A DNA stretch of 23,131 nucleotides from Candidatus Omnitrophota bacterium (GCA_023818865.1 JAMWDF010000014.1:1-23131); one strand, 5' to 3'; shown: positions 1 to 8,944, counted from the first letter of the stretch. A program made the numbers and translations. The notes: generated from the sequence alone by a model not told the origin.

Positions 1-1
1 C

Positions 2-157
2 ATTTGCCGCACCGGTATTCTTCAGTCTCCTTATTCCAGCAAGGCTGAACCCTTGCGGATAAGCGCAGCCTGCGGTCGCGCCTGTGTGGCTCATTTAGAA
101 GATTCAGATAGATTGACAAACCGTTTCCTTTTTCCCTTCCGGGAGAAAAAATGTTGA
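2..157 (+). CDS. C-terminal end of a QueG-like 4Fe-4S protein (5' truncated)
   Basis: An open frame enters from the left edge and stops at TGA 155-157, giving about 51 residues. Its ISAACGRACVAHLE stretch followed by an FxxPFRE-type tail aligns by eye with the end of the next gene (CGARGCIIGCMKHLE then NLFQNKPVF). I therefore read it as a paralogue of that gene: a ferredoxin-like protein related to epoxyqueuosine reductase and the iron-sulfur part of reductive dehalogenases. The stop overlaps the next ATG by seven bases, which suggests one operon and translational coupling. Only the tail is visible, so the substrate and cofactor cannot be judged. The reading frame and the paralogy are seen in the sequence; the family is inferred from the neighbour. 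Confidence 0.6.
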   Translation: MCRTGILQSPYSSKAEPLRISAACGRACVAHLEDSDRLTNRFLFPFREKKC

Positions 158-1212
158 CCAGGGAAAAACTGAAAGAATTTGCCTTAGAAGTCGCTGGCGT
201 GGACAAGATTGGGGTTGCCCCCATTGACCGTTTCAAAAACGCGCCGGCGGATATGAACCCATTGAATATCATGCCCCGGGCCCGCTCAGTAGTAGTCATC
301 GCCAGCCGGATTCTGCGAGGGTGTTACCGAGGAATAGACGAGGGTACCCACTGGCCTTCTTACAGCATCTTTGGCTATCAACACTTGAGTGGTAGATTGC
401 AGGCAGCTGCTTACCGGATTTCAAGATTCATAGAGGACTTTGGTTACGAAGCAGCAATTACTGGTATGGGCGCTTCCAGCCGGGAATGGGGACCCTGGGG
501 ACCAGCACCCAGGCCAGACAAACCAGTCCGGGATGTTTATCTCCAATTGAGAATTGCCGCTACTCTGGCTGGGCTGGGAGAAATCGGCTGGTCCAAGGTC
601 TTCTTGACTGAAGAATTTGGTCCCAGGCAGAGACTAAACGCTATTGTTACTGAAGCGGAACTGGAACCAGACCCAATCCGTACCGGGCGGTTATGTGACC
701 GCTGCTACCGATGTGTGGCTGAATGTCCAGCTGGAGCCATTCCTCGGGATCGGTCAGTTTCTATAGAAGTGGAAGGACACAAATTGGAGTGGGCGGATAT
801 TGACCTGGGTAAATGCAAACTGACTCATTTCGGTTTAAACCGCCGTAACGGCCAGTTTCTTATCAAGAGGTATCCTGGGTTCTACCTGCCGATTGAAGAG
901 CAGCAAGTTACCTGGAGAGAAGCTTGGGATTTAGGTTGGACCATTTTCCCCTCAGTTCACTTTTACTCGGTAATGTCTATCGGCGTGCCAGCCTTGTGTG
1001 GCGCCCGGGGCTGTATTATCGGCTGTATGAAGCATTTAGAGAAAAAAGGCGTAGTGAAAAATCTTTTTCAGAATAAACCGGTTTTCAGTGAAGAACCTCC
1101 TTGGTCTCTGCCGGAGAAACCCCGGCCAGCCACCCACCACGGATTCATCTATCATCCAGAAAACGAAAAGAAAAAAAAGATAGAGGTAAAACCCGGAAGG
1201 ATATGGTATTAA
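151..1212 (+). CDS. QueG-like 4Fe-4S iron-sulfur protein
   Basis: A 353-residue cytoplasmic protein of the epoxyqueuosine-reductase / reductive-dehalogenase-like ferredoxin type. Residues 181-196 carry CDRCYRCVAECP (Cys182, 185, 188, 192), a classical 4Fe-4S binding motif. A second Cys cluster (Cys283, 288, 292 in CGARGCIIGC), together with Cys222, may hold another cluster. The N-terminal part (ARSVVVIASRIL, later LGEIGWSKVFLTEEFGPRQR) matches the QueG fold. ATG 151 follows GGGAG with good spacing and overlaps the stop of the upstream paralogue. The tail after residue 315 is Pro/Lys rich. True QueG proteins act in queuosine synthesis and bind cobalamin. This branch differs in sequence and sits beside URO-D-like genes, so a redox role, perhaps reactivating a corrinoid protein, is an inference only. 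Confidence 0.75.
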   Translation: MLTREKLKEFALEVAGVDKIGVAPIDRFKNAPADMNPLNIMPRARSVVVIASRILRGCYRGIDEGTHWPSYSIFGYQHLSGRLQAAAYRISRFIEDFGYEAAITGMGASSREWGPWGPAPRPDKPVRDVYLQLRIAATLAGLGEIGWSKVFLTEEFGPRQRLNAIVTEAELEPDPIRTGRLCDRCYRCVAECPAGAIPRDRSVSIEVEGHKLEWADIDLGKCKLTHFGLNRRNGQFLIKRYPGFYLPIEEQQVTWREAWDLGWTIFPSVHFYSVMSIGVPALCGARGCIIGCMKHLEKKGVVKNLFQNKPVFSEEPPWSLPEKPRPATHHGFIYHPENEKKKKIEVKPGRIWY

Positions 1213-1316
1213 GCAATCTAGCCAAATTAGGAGGCACCTGGAGATTCTGGGATTTCTTATCTTAAAAGGGAGATTTTTCACCAGCCACCGGCACCGAAAA
1301 AGGTCACTTTGGTTTT

Positions 1317-2339
1317 CTACTCGTTTTTTTCCCTCACCCAGTAATTGTGGTATTGCTCGCAGGCTTCAATGACGGCAGCCAGATTTTCTCCGGGAATCCC
1401 TGGATAGGCACCAAAAATTAGGAAAAGTCCTCCCTGGGGGGAGCCAAGTTTTTCCACGCAAGTAAAAATATGCTTCTTGATATCTTGGGGAGTGCCAGAA
1501 AAAGTGATGCTTTGGCGGTCAATGTCCAATTCTATGCATACTCTGCCCTTTAAAAGCCTGGCGAGGTTATCCAGACCATTAACCAAGTCCTGGGGATTTA
1601 AGATGCTCACTCCACATTCTACCAAGTCCTCCATAATCTCCACTACCCGGCCATCGGTGTGAAAGCGAACCTGAACCCTTTTTTCTCGGCAAAGCCGGAA
1701 TAACTTCTGGTAGGACGGCTTGATAAGTCTCCTCCAGGTGGCCGGACTGATAGGCAAAGAGAATTGAAGACCAAGGTCATCCCCAAAGTTTACCACATCA
1801 ACGCCTAAGTCAATCCATTTCTTGACTACCTTGACCCAGTAATCCTCTATGATTTCAATTAACTCAAAGAGGCAGGGAGGCTGTTCAGCAAAGTCAATCA
1901 TAGCGTTCTGGTAACCGCGAAGATAGGTGAGAAGGAGAAAGAAAAAACCATGGTCAATTCCTCCGCTAGCCAGAACTCCTTTCGTTTTCGCCTCTCTGAT
2001 ATCTTGGGCTGCCTTTTTCCAATCTGTATAATCTTCTGGGTCAGGGGGAACATATTCTTTAAGCCTTTCCCAGTCAGCGAGGGGATGTTGGACCACCTGG
2101 CCAACCAGATAGTCCTGCTGGTAAGCCCAGACACAACCCCATTTATCTTCTGATTTGGCACCAATCCGTTGCTGCTCATCCCTGCCAGTTGAGACCTTTA
2201 CATGAGGACATCTTTCTTTAACCCTTTCTAACATCTCAGCGTTCTTTTCCCAAACCGGCCAGGTAACTATCACCGTGGAGAAAATTTCTCCATCTCCTTT
2301 AAGTTCAATACACCGCAGCATCCTTTCCCTTTCTGTCAT
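1317..2339 (-). CDS. Uroporphyrinogen decarboxylase (URO-D) family protein
   Basis: A 340-residue TIM-barrel protein of the URO-D superfamily, which includes HemE and corrinoid/coenzyme M methyltransferases such as MtaA and CmuA. Visible family motifs are MTERERMLRCIEL at the N-terminus, VVNFGDDLG (Asp187-188), PxxxRRLIKPSYQKL and VRFHTDGRV (His227, Asp229). It is unlikely to be HemE itself: the HemE N-terminal RPVWxMRQAGR signature is absent. ATG 2337-2339 is chosen over a longer upstream frame because it overlaps the previous gene's stop as ATGA and follows an AAAGG site. It stops with TAG. It is probably co-transcribed with the GH20-like gene. Substrate unknown; methyl transfer or a demethylase-like role is inferred from relatives. 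Confidence 0.8.
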   Translation of the reverse strand: MTERERMLRCIELKGDGEIFSTVIVTWPVWEKNAEMLERVKERCPHVKVSTGRDEQQRIGAKSEDKWGCVWAYQQDYLVGQVVQHPLADWERLKEYVPPDPEDYTDWKKAAQDIREAKTKGVLASGGIDHGFFFLLLTYLRGYQNAMIDFAEQPPCLFELIEIIEDYWVKVVKKWIDLGVDVVNFGDDLGLQFSLPISPATWRRLIKPSYQKLFRLCREKRVQVRFHTDGRVVEIMEDLVECGVSILNPQDLVNGLDNLARLLKGRVCIELDIDRQSITFSGTPQDIKKHIFTCVEKLGSPQGGLFLIFGAYPGIPGENLAAVIEACEQYHNYWVREKNE

Positions 2340-3283
2340 ATTTCTGCCTTTCTCTCTCTTGGGTGATGCTTTTGTCGACCTTGCTTTACTGCTTTCAGCG
2401 CCTGGAAATGACTGTCTAACCACTCTTTGACGGTTGGCCGCCAAACTGTCTGAAGAAAGCCAAGCAGGTTTTCTGAGCTAATATTCTTCTGGCAAAAATC
2501 TACCGTTTTTTCAAAGTTTTCAAAGTGACTGTGGTTACTAGCAGTGGGTATCTGCTTATAGCCAGATTTCTCCAGGGTCAAATAGGCTTTGACATAAGGA
2601 ATATCCGGATTAAAGTCGGTTCCGTAATACCAGTTGCTTTGAATCACTGACTTAGGCATCTTCTCCAAAAACTCCTCTTGGTGATTCCAGAGATAATCAC
2701 TCCAGACCCAGGGAGTAACATTTCTTTTTTCTACCTGCTCTACCAGGAAATACAAATCATGCCACCATAACTCAGAATGTCTGATAACAGCATATAACAA
2801 GTGTTGCTGGTGACCATAAGTTTCTTCGTCCATGCCCAGATGAAAAAACTTTGGCTGGCAGAAAATGTCTATGACTTCCTTAATCAAATCTTGGCAAACC
2901 TGATAATAGACGTCCGTGGAAACCATCCGGGAATACTTACCCAGCCAAACATCATGAGCCGTGGAAAAATTAAGTTTAGGCACCGGTTCTATCCCTAACT
3001 TTTTGACCACCTCTAACTTACTTTTGAATTTCTCCACGCTCCAGGAATTTTCTATCGCCAGTTCTGGGTGGCTTTCATATTTAATCCCTTCGCCCAGGTC
3101 AATCACCAATAAATTAACTCCATGCCCAAGAAGACTTTCTATCAGTATATCCCAGGCTTCTTCTTGGCAGCGTAATTTGGTTCTGGCTGGATAATCAATT
3201 TTCTCTTCCGGGTGCACCCGGTGTTCCGGACCATGGTCCTCCCACATATTGTAGCCAAGATGAACAAGGTAACCCCAAAGCAT
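2336..3283 (-). CDS. GH20-like glycoside hydrolase domain protein
   Basis: A 315-residue soluble protein resembling the catalytic barrel of family 20 beta-N-acetylhexosaminidases. The motif FHLGMDEE (His148, Asp152, Glu153) corresponds to the GH20 H-x-G-x-D-E signature, in which an Asp/Glu pair acts in substrate-assisted catalysis. PWVWSDYLW (190-199) and SNWYYG (216-221) supply the aromatic residues expected in such an active site. The protein has no signal peptide and lacks the extra N-terminal domain of classic GH20 enzymes, so it would act in the cytoplasm on imported or internal sugars. It overlaps the downstream URO-D-like gene by four bases. ATG 3281-3283 has an AGG-containing leader. 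Assignment to the fold is fairly secure; the substrate is not known. Confidence 0.6.
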   Translation of the reverse strand: MLWGYLVHLGYNMWEDHGPEHRVHPEEKIDYPARTKLRCQEEAWDILIESLLGHGVNLLVIDLGEGIKYESHPELAIENSWSVEKFKSKLEVVKKLGIEPVPKLNFSTAHDVWLGKYSRMVSTDVYYQVCQDLIKEVIDIFCQPKFFHLGMDEETYGHQQHLLYAVIRHSELWWHDLYFLVEQVEKRNVTPWVWSDYLWNHQEEFLEKMPKSVIQSNWYYGTDFNPDIPYVKAYLTLEKSGYKQIPTASNHSHFENFEKTVDFCQKNISSENLLGFLQTVWRPTVKEWLDSHFQALKAVKQGRQKHHPRERKAEI

Positions 3284-3319
3284 CTTTCCGCCTAATTTGT
3301 CAAAGCCTATTTTCTCATC

Positions 3320-3348
3320 ATCCTATCACAGAAAAACCCGCTAAACAA
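3320..3348 (-). promoter_or_regulatory. Possible sigma70 promoter for the GH20-like/URO-D-like pair
   Basis: On the minus strand, TTGTTT (3343-3348), a 17-base spacer and TAGGAT (3320-3325) lie about 40 bases upstream of ATG 3283. Spacing is ideal but both hexamers are imperfect, so this is tentative. Confidence 0.3.
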
Positions 3349-3438
3349 ACCAGTGGATATTATGCTCCCTTGCTCCTAAATTGCAAGACCTTATCCCAAG
3401 GATAGAGGGAAATCGGGGAGAAGTAACGTGGGCTATCA

Positions 3439-3467
3439 TTGACATCGTTTTCAGAATAAAGTTAAAT
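3439..3467 (+). promoter_or_regulatory. Sigma70-type promoter for the DHS-like gene
   Basis: TTGACA (3439-3444), a 17-base spacer and TTAAAT (3462-3467). The -35 box is perfect and the -10 box matches four of six positions. Predicted transcription would begin near 3474, a short distance before the AGGAGGAAG ribosome site and ATG 3495. This supports ATG 3495 as the start rather than the longer open frame from 3381. Confidence 0.5.
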
Positions 3468-3494
3468 CAAGGGCAAAAGCCAGGAGGAAGAAAA

Positions 3495-4709
3495 ATGGAA
3501 CGCTGTCATCGGATGAGAAAAGACTTAAGCGACTTACCGGATTGGTTGAGAAAGAAGAAGTGTCCGCATAAGTGCCAATACCTTTCTGGCCGCCGGATTT
3601 TGCCGAAGCCGATTAGTGGCCAGGACAGCCTTGAGGAATTGATTGACAACGCTTTTCTGGCTTATAACTCAGCTCGGTTAAAAGAGGGCTGCCGACTGTT
3701 CACTGAGAAGATGCTGGCCGAAGAGGTAACTGTGGGCATGAGCCTGGCCGGAGCACTCACGCCAGCTGGTCTTGGTCCTTCTACTATCGTTCCCCTGATT
3801 GAAGCCGGGTTTATTGACTGGATGGTTTCTACCGGAGCGAATCTTTATCATGACCTTCACTTTGCTTTCAACCTGCCTTTGTATGTTGGTTCGCCCACAG
3901 TTGATGACACTGACCTAAGAAAGAATGACGTCGTGCGCATCTACGACATTTTTCTGGGTTATACAGACTGTTTGATGGAAACGGACAAAATTCTTAGAAC
4001 CATTCTGGTTCAGCCAGAGTTTCAGAAAGAAATGGGTACCTGCGAGTTCTATCACCATCTGGGCAAGTATGCTGACGCCTGGGAAAGGCAGACCGGCCTT
4101 CAGGGTGTTTCCATCCTCGCCGCGGCTTATCGGGCGGGACTCCCGCTGTTTACCAGTTCTCCTGGTGATTCTACCATCGGAATGAATGTGGCTGGTCTGG
4201 AGATTGAAGGCAACAAATTAAGAATTAATCCCAGTATTGACGTTAATGAATCCACGGCCATTGTCTTACAGGCCAAACGCTCAGGTGGAAAATCAGCTGC
4301 TTTCCTGGTGGGTGGGGGCAGTCCGAAAAACTTCCTGCTGCAGACAGAACCCTAGATTCAGGAAGTCTTACTCATCAGAGAATACGGCCATGATTATTTC
4401 CTTCAGATTACTGATGCCAGACCAGACACTGGCGGTCTTTCTGGAGCCACCCCTCACGAAGCAGTTTCCTGGGGAAAAGTTGACCCGGAAAGGTTGCCAG
4501 ACGCTCTGGTGTGTTATCTTGATTCCACAGTAGCCTTGCCGCTCATTGCCCATTATGCTCTAGCCAAGAGAAAGGCAAGAAAGCTAAAAAAACTCTATTA
4601 CCAGCGAGAAAAGATGATGGGAAAACTGGTGGCGGAATACTTTTCTCACCATTTCCGGAAGATGGTGGGTAAGACCGGAGAAATTAAGAAATATTTGAAA
4701 AATATTTAA
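3495..4709 (+). CDS. Deoxyhypusine synthase-like protein, interrupted by an in-frame TAG at 4353
   Basis: Read through one TAG codon, this frame encodes about 404 residues of the deoxyhypusine synthase family (NAD-dependent aminobutyl transfer from spermidine; bacterial members include homospermidine-synthase-like enzymes). Family motifs lie on both sides of the stop: GMSLAGALTPAGLG, STGANLYHDLHFA, GGGSPKNFLLQTEP before it, then GHDYFLQIT, GGLSGATPHEAVSWGKV after it. The Lys of SWGK (codon 328, 4476-4478) corresponds to the catalytic lysine that forms the imine intermediate in DHS, so the product ending at TAG (codon 287; 3495-4355, 286 residues) would lack it. There is no frameshift downstream, and the frame runs to TAA 4707-4709. 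ATG 3495 follows AGGAGGAAG. It could be a recent nonsense mutation, a sequencing error or genuine readthrough. Bacteria lack eIF5A, so the substrate is unclear. Confidence 0.8.
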
Positions 4710-4723
4710 AACCGAGGTTAGTC

Positions 4724-5788
4724 ATGACCCCGAGAGAAAGAGTAGAAAGGGTGCTAACCGGTGGGCACGCGGACAAAGTACCTTTCACCATTTACGAAAA
4801 TAAAATTCCGCAAGGTGAAGCCGAAAGAAAGATGAGAAACCAGGGACTATGCATTCTGTATCGCACCTCAGTTTTTAAAGTCCATTTGCCTGAGGTAAAG
4901 GTAACTCAGTATTCCTGGGAGGAAAATGGCCATAAGCGGATAAAGACCCACTACGAAACACCGGTGGGGAGTTTGACCAGGCTTCAACAACCAGCTGGCT
5001 TTACTTCCTGGAATTTGAAATGGCTTTTTGATAAACCAGAAGATTACAAACCTTTACTTTTCCTGATTCAGAATGAACAGTATGAACCGGCTTACGAAGA
5101 AGCGGTGGAAAAAGAGAAGATGCTGGGTGGCGACGGAATTTTAAGAGCCAGTTTTGGTCTGGAACCATTACAGCAACTGATTTCCGGCTATATGGGAACA
5201 GAAACCTTTTGTTATGAGTGGATGGAACGAAGGGATGAAGTATTGAAGCTTTATCAAGCGATTAGGGATCAGAGAAGAAAGATTTACCCGATTGTCGCTC
5301 AGTCTCCGGTTCTCCACGCCAACTATGGTGGCAACGTTGTGCCGGAGATTATTGGTAAAGAAAACTTTGAGAAATATTACCTACCCCACTACCTAGAAGC
5401 CGCAGAAGTGATGCACCGCCACAGAAAACTGATTGGTTGCCATTTTGACGCCAACTGTCGGCTGTTAGCAGAGTTAATCGCTCAAAGTGGCCTGGATTAC
5501 ATTGAAGCCTTTACTCCAGCCCCGGATACAGATATGACCTTGGGGCAAGCCAGGAAAGCCTGGCCAGATAAGGTTCTGTGGCTGAATTTTCCTTCTTCTC
5601 TTCATCTGAAACGCGATCAGGAGATAGAAGAGGCGACGGTGACCATGCTCAACGAACTGGAAACAGTCGACGGCGTAATTATGGGCATTACTGAGGACAT
5701 TCCCCCGCATCGCTGGATGAGTAGTTGCCAGGCGATTATGGCTGGACTAAAACGGCATGCCCAGGAAAAACCTTTCCTTTACCGATAG
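4724..5788 (+). CDS. Uroporphyrinogen decarboxylase (URO-D) family protein
   Basis: A 354-residue TIM-barrel protein of the URO-D/methyltransferase superfamily, only distantly similar to the family member at 1317-2339. Seen motifs are MTPRERVERVLTGG with KVPF at the N-terminus, GCHFDANCRLLAELI (His240, Asp242, Cys245) and GLDYIEAFTPAPDTDMTLGQA (Glu261), the ligand and active-site segments of this family. The gene lies 14 bases after the DHS-like gene and has a GAGG site, so the two are likely one transcript. It ends with TAG only three bases before the end of the convergent GH38-like gene. A methyl or methoxyl transfer function is plausible from relatives but no substrate can be read from the sequence. 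Confidence 0.78.
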   Translation: MTPRERVERVLTGGHADKVPFTIYENKIPQGEAERKMRNQGLCILYRTSVFKVHLPEVKVTQYSWEENGHKRIKTHYETPVGSLTRLQQPAGFTSWNLKWLFDKPEDYKPLLFLIQNEQYEPAYEEAVEKEKMLGGDGILRASFGLEPLQQLISGYMGTETFCYEWMERRDEVLKLYQAIRDQRRKIYPIVAQSPVLHANYGGNVVPEIIGKENFEKYYLPHYLEAAEVMHRHRKLIGCHFDANCRLLAELIAQSGLDYIEAFTPAPDTDMTLGQARKAWPDKVLWLNFPSSLHLKRDQEIEEATVTMLNELETVDGVIMGITEDIPPHRWMSSCQAIMAGLKRHAQEKPFLYR

Positions 5789-5791
5789 ATT

Positions 5792-8251
5792 TTATCTCCA
5801 CTGAAACCGCATGGTGACTATCTGATAAGGTTTCACTTCAAACCTTATTCTTTTACCATCCGGTAGTTCTTTAAGAACTTTTCCGGTAAGGTCAGTCAAC
5901 CGGATAGTGGTGGCTGGCTTAACCAGGGTGACCAAGGCTTCTGTCGGTCTTCCTTCTGTTTCGTAAAATCTCAGGAGGAAATCTTTACCTTCCCGGCAGA
6001 AGGCACTAAAAATCAGATTGGCTGGTTGTAGAGAAAGAAATTTAGCGCTCATCTGTTTTTGTCCCTGAGCGCGGTTTGGAAAAATCGTTTCCAGCTGAAA
6101 ACCAAGTCTCTGCGCCTGACAGGCGAGATGGTTATCAGACCATCGGCCTGAGTGAAAGACCAGGTGAGAAATAAACTTATGCTGGCCTAATCCTTTGATT
6201 GATGGGTTAAGAAATCTTTCCCAGCCAGGAAGCCTGGTGACGCTATTATGAAGAATATGGCTGACGGAGGTTTCTGTTAAAAGATAGTACCGGGTAGCAT
6301 CATGGTTGATATAACAAAGACAAGATTGAGAATCCTGCTGACAAACAAACGATTTGGCATAAAACAGGTTTTTTCTTTGTCGTTCAATGGTGTCCCAGCC
6401 TCGGCTAGAGGAAAAGCAAAACGGCTCTTTTGCCAAGTTTTTTTCTTCAACGCCAAAGGGAACATCAGCAAAAATCCGGCTATTGACCAACCGGGGGAAT
6501 TCTAAGGTGAGAAAACCGTCTTCTTCCTGCCAGAAAACTTCTAAGTGAAACTCAATCCTTGGTTCTGACTTGTGAAGGAAAACCTTTCTGGTAATCTGGT
6601 GCCGTCCAATCACTCCTTTGCTTTCCCAGAGAGTAAAAAGCGGGCCATCCTGAGTCTTCTCAGTCTTATCCCATTTGGGTGATAATCCTTCAGTAATCGG
6701 GCCAACATGGAGAACACCTTTGGTCGTATCAACTCGGTACAATCTTACCAGGCCAAAACCCGGGTGTGGCGCTGCCTGGTAATGATTCTTCTCCGTAACC
6801 ACTTTTACTATTTCCTGCCCTTTCCATACGGTTTTCAGAAGAGGCGCTTTCCCTTGGAGAAGGCTAATCGGCTTTTTTGAGAGACGCAGGGCAGTGAAGC
6901 CGCAGGCTGAGATTCTTACCCTGGCAGTCACCAGGTATTCCCAAGCGTCTTCCTGATCCCGGTTGATATCGTTCACCTGGAAAATCACCGGCTGGCTAAA
7001 CTGGTCAACCAGCCAGAACTTTGCAGGTCTTTCCGGGAAGGAAAGCACCAGAGACACATTTTCTTCTCTATCAAAAGGCAGTTGGTTGAAGACAATCGCC
7101 TCAGTATCAGCCGGCCAGCGAATCTGCCTAATGATGTTAGTCAGGGTGGTCTGTTTAATTTCTTTGGCTGTAAGGTTGACCAATCTGGCCTGGTCCATCA
7201 AGGCTTGAAAGTCAGGAGTAAAAAGCCACTGGGTAGCATGACAGCAGGTAACAAGATGCTGCTGCCAGAGCTTTTTCAGTTTTTGCTCAGGATAAGGGAG
7301 TGAAAACACTCTGGCCAGCGCACAAATACTTTCTGTCTCTCTGACAAGCCGATCATTTTCTTGCCGCCAGAAGAAAAGTCCGTCGTTTCCTCCCCAACCC
7401 ACATTGTAAGCGACCTCACAAGGGTCAAGAGAGCCGGAGAATACCGGTAAGTTTGCCCTTTCTTTTTCTAGCTCCCGGAAGAACTCTACCGGAGTAGCAA
7501 GAACTACCGGTATTTTTCTGGTGCGCTGCCACTGGCTGAGGAAAGTAAAAACCGGCAATCGCCGGTCTTCATATGAAGACCGGAGTGGTCGGTTATCGTC
7601 TGTGCCCTGACTGAGCCAGCGTAATCCAGTAGGGGATAATTCAGCGTCATAAGCCAGCTCCTTTTCAAAGGTCTGCGGAAAGTTCTGGCTAACACATAGT
7701 CCGCTGTATGAACCCCGGGAGCAGAGGATTTGACTCCCGTCCAGACCTTGCCAGAAAAATTCCAGAGGAACTTTCTTGGCAGAGAGAGCCGCATGCGGCC
7801 GCCAGAACCGGAAGTAGCGGTAACCGGCCAGGCTGAGCAGTTGAGGCATCTGGGGATGACCGAGACTGACATCTACTGTGGAAGCGTAAACAGAAAGGTC
7901 CACTCCAGGGAACAGCCGGCGGAATAGTCGCTGGCCAAAAAGAATATCGCGAATCTGAGTTTCTTCCCCGGTCATGGTTGGCCGGAGGTTGACATAACTA
8001 CCGCAAATAGCAATCTGTCCTTGGGCAATTCTTTTTCTTAATTCAGGTAACTTATCAGGGCAGAACCGAAGAAAAGGTTCTAACTGGGTAACGAAAGTGT
8101 CAAAATACCAGCGAAATTTTGGGTATTTCCGACAGAGAGCCAGCACTTCCTTGAAAATAAGAATATATCGCTTCTCATGCCAGGGCCGGGAGAAACTCCA
8201 AGCCCAGTCAGCATGACAATAAGGCACAACAAATATTTTCTTCAATTTCAT
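5792..8251 (-). CDS. Glycoside hydrolase family 38-like (alpha-mannosidase-type) protein
   Basis: An 819-residue protein with GH38 architecture. The N-terminal catalytic barrel starts with VVPYCHADWAW (His13 and Asp15, zinc ligands). STVDVSLGHPQMPQLL carries Asp127, matching the nucleophile of GH38 enzymes. A helical middle region includes CCHATQW, probably the further zinc-site His, followed by beta-sandwich domains typical of the family's C-terminal half. There is no signal peptide, so it should be cytoplasmic. GH38 enzymes cleave alpha-mannosides with retention of configuration; exact linkage here is unknown. ATG 8249-8251 has no obvious Shine-Dalgarno site. It ends three bases from the convergent URO-D-like gene. 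Functional relation to the GH20-like gene is inferred from proximity. Confidence 0.75.
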   Translation of the reverse strand: MKLKKIFVVPYCHADWAWSFSRPWHEKRYILIFKEVLALCRKYPKFRWYFDTFVTQLEPFLRFCPDKLPELRKRIAQGQIAICGSYVNLRPTMTGEETQIRDILFGQRLFRRLFPGVDLSVYASTVDVSLGHPQMPQLLSLAGYRYFRFWRPHAALSAKKVPLEFFWQGLDGSQILCSRGSYSGLCVSQNFPQTFEKELAYDAELSPTGLRWLSQGTDDNRPLRSSYEDRRLPVFTFLSQWQRTRKIPVVLATPVEFFRELEKERANLPVFSGSLDPCEVAYNVGWGGNDGLFFWRQENDRLVRETESICALARVFSLPYPEQKLKKLWQQHLVTCCHATQWLFTPDFQALMDQARLVNLTAKEIKQTTLTNIIRQIRWPADTEAIVFNQLPFDREENVSLVLSFPERPAKFWLVDQFSQPVIFQVNDINRDQEDAWEYLVTARVRISACGFTALRLSKKPISLLQGKAPLLKTVWKGQEIVKVVTEKNHYQAAPHPGFGLVRLYRVDTTKGVLHVGPITEGLSPKWDKTEKTQDGPLFTLWESKGVIGRHQITRKVFLHKSEPRIEFHLEVFWQEEDGFLTLEFPRLVNSRIFADVPFGVEEKNLAKEPFCFSSSRGWDTIERQRKNLFYAKSFVCQQDSQSCLCYINHDATRYYLLTETSVSHILHNSVTRLPGWERFLNPSIKGLGQHKFISHLVFHSGRWSDNHLACQAQRLGFQLETIFPNRAQGQKQMSAKFLSLQPANLIFSAFCREGKDFLLRFYETEGRPTEALVTLVKPATTIRLTDLTGKVLKELPDGKRIRFEVKPYQIVTMRFQWR

Positions 8252-8330
8252 GCCATTTTGTAAAAAAAACGCTTGCCGTTACAATGGTTATCTGTTAAAG
8301 ATATATTTTAGGCTACCACAGGAGGGAAAA

Positions 8331-8882
8331 ATGGCCAAGATATGCCTGAGCAAGGGACTGACCAAATTGCTAAGGGGTAAGCCGGTGATTATTATTACCA
8401 CATTTCACCCAACTGGAATAGTCAACGCTGGCACTTTTGGGGCTTACACCAATTTATCCCCGACAGAAGTCGGGATAGCGATCGGCCGGCCTAGCCATAC
8501 CTATCAGAATATCAAGAGAACCGGGGAGTTGGTATTGAATGTTGTTACCCGGCCGTTGGCTCTAGCCGCAGAGGTTTGCGCTGAGGAAATACCACCGACA
8601 GAAAGCGAACTAGACAAAGCCGGGTTGCATTCAGAACCATCCAGAAAAGTAAAAGTTCCTCTGATTAAGGAGTGTGTGGTCAATATAGAATGTCAGTTTC
8701 TGAAAGAACTGGAGATCGGCTACCACAGCCTAGTAGTAGTGAAATGTTTAGCTGGACACATTGAAGAGGAATTTCTGGCTGAAGACGGCGGGCTTGATGT
8801 GGTCAAGGCTGAAGGGGTGGTAAATATTGCTTATCCCCGGCCACTTTATGCAGTCTTAGCCCAGCCTTTCTTAGCAAAATAA
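8331..8882 (+). CDS. Flavin reductase family / flavoredoxin-like FMN-binding protein
   Basis: A 183-residue FMN-binding split-barrel protein. The typical order is seen: KPVIIITTFHPTGIVNAGTFGAYTNLSP near the N-terminus, then VGIAIGRPSHTYQNIKRTGELVLNV, which forms the flavin pocket in this family. Later, VNIECQF and GYHSLVVVKCLAGH complete the barrel. Members transfer electrons between NAD(P)H or ferredoxin and flavin, or act as flavoredoxins in anaerobes. ATG 8331 is chosen because AGGAGG lies just upstream; the open frame extends further back to 8250 but without a ribosome site. A weak promoter (TTACAA 8279-8284, 17 bases, TATATT 8302-8307) may serve it. It diverges from the GH38-like gene. 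Partners are unknown. Confidence 0.8.
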   Translation: MAKICLSKGLTKLLRGKPVIIITTFHPTGIVNAGTFGAYTNLSPTEVGIAIGRPSHTYQNIKRTGELVLNVVTRPLALAAEVCAEEIPPTESELDKAGLHSEPSRKVKVPLIKECVVNIECQFLKELEIGYHSLVVVKCLAGHIEEEFLAEDGGLDVVKAEGVVNIAYPRPLYAVLAQPFLAK

Positions 8883-8944
8883 GCTTATGAAACCAGCAAA
8901 ATTAGGCAGCCAGCGAGAATTTTGTCCCTCTTTTCCCGCAGCTC

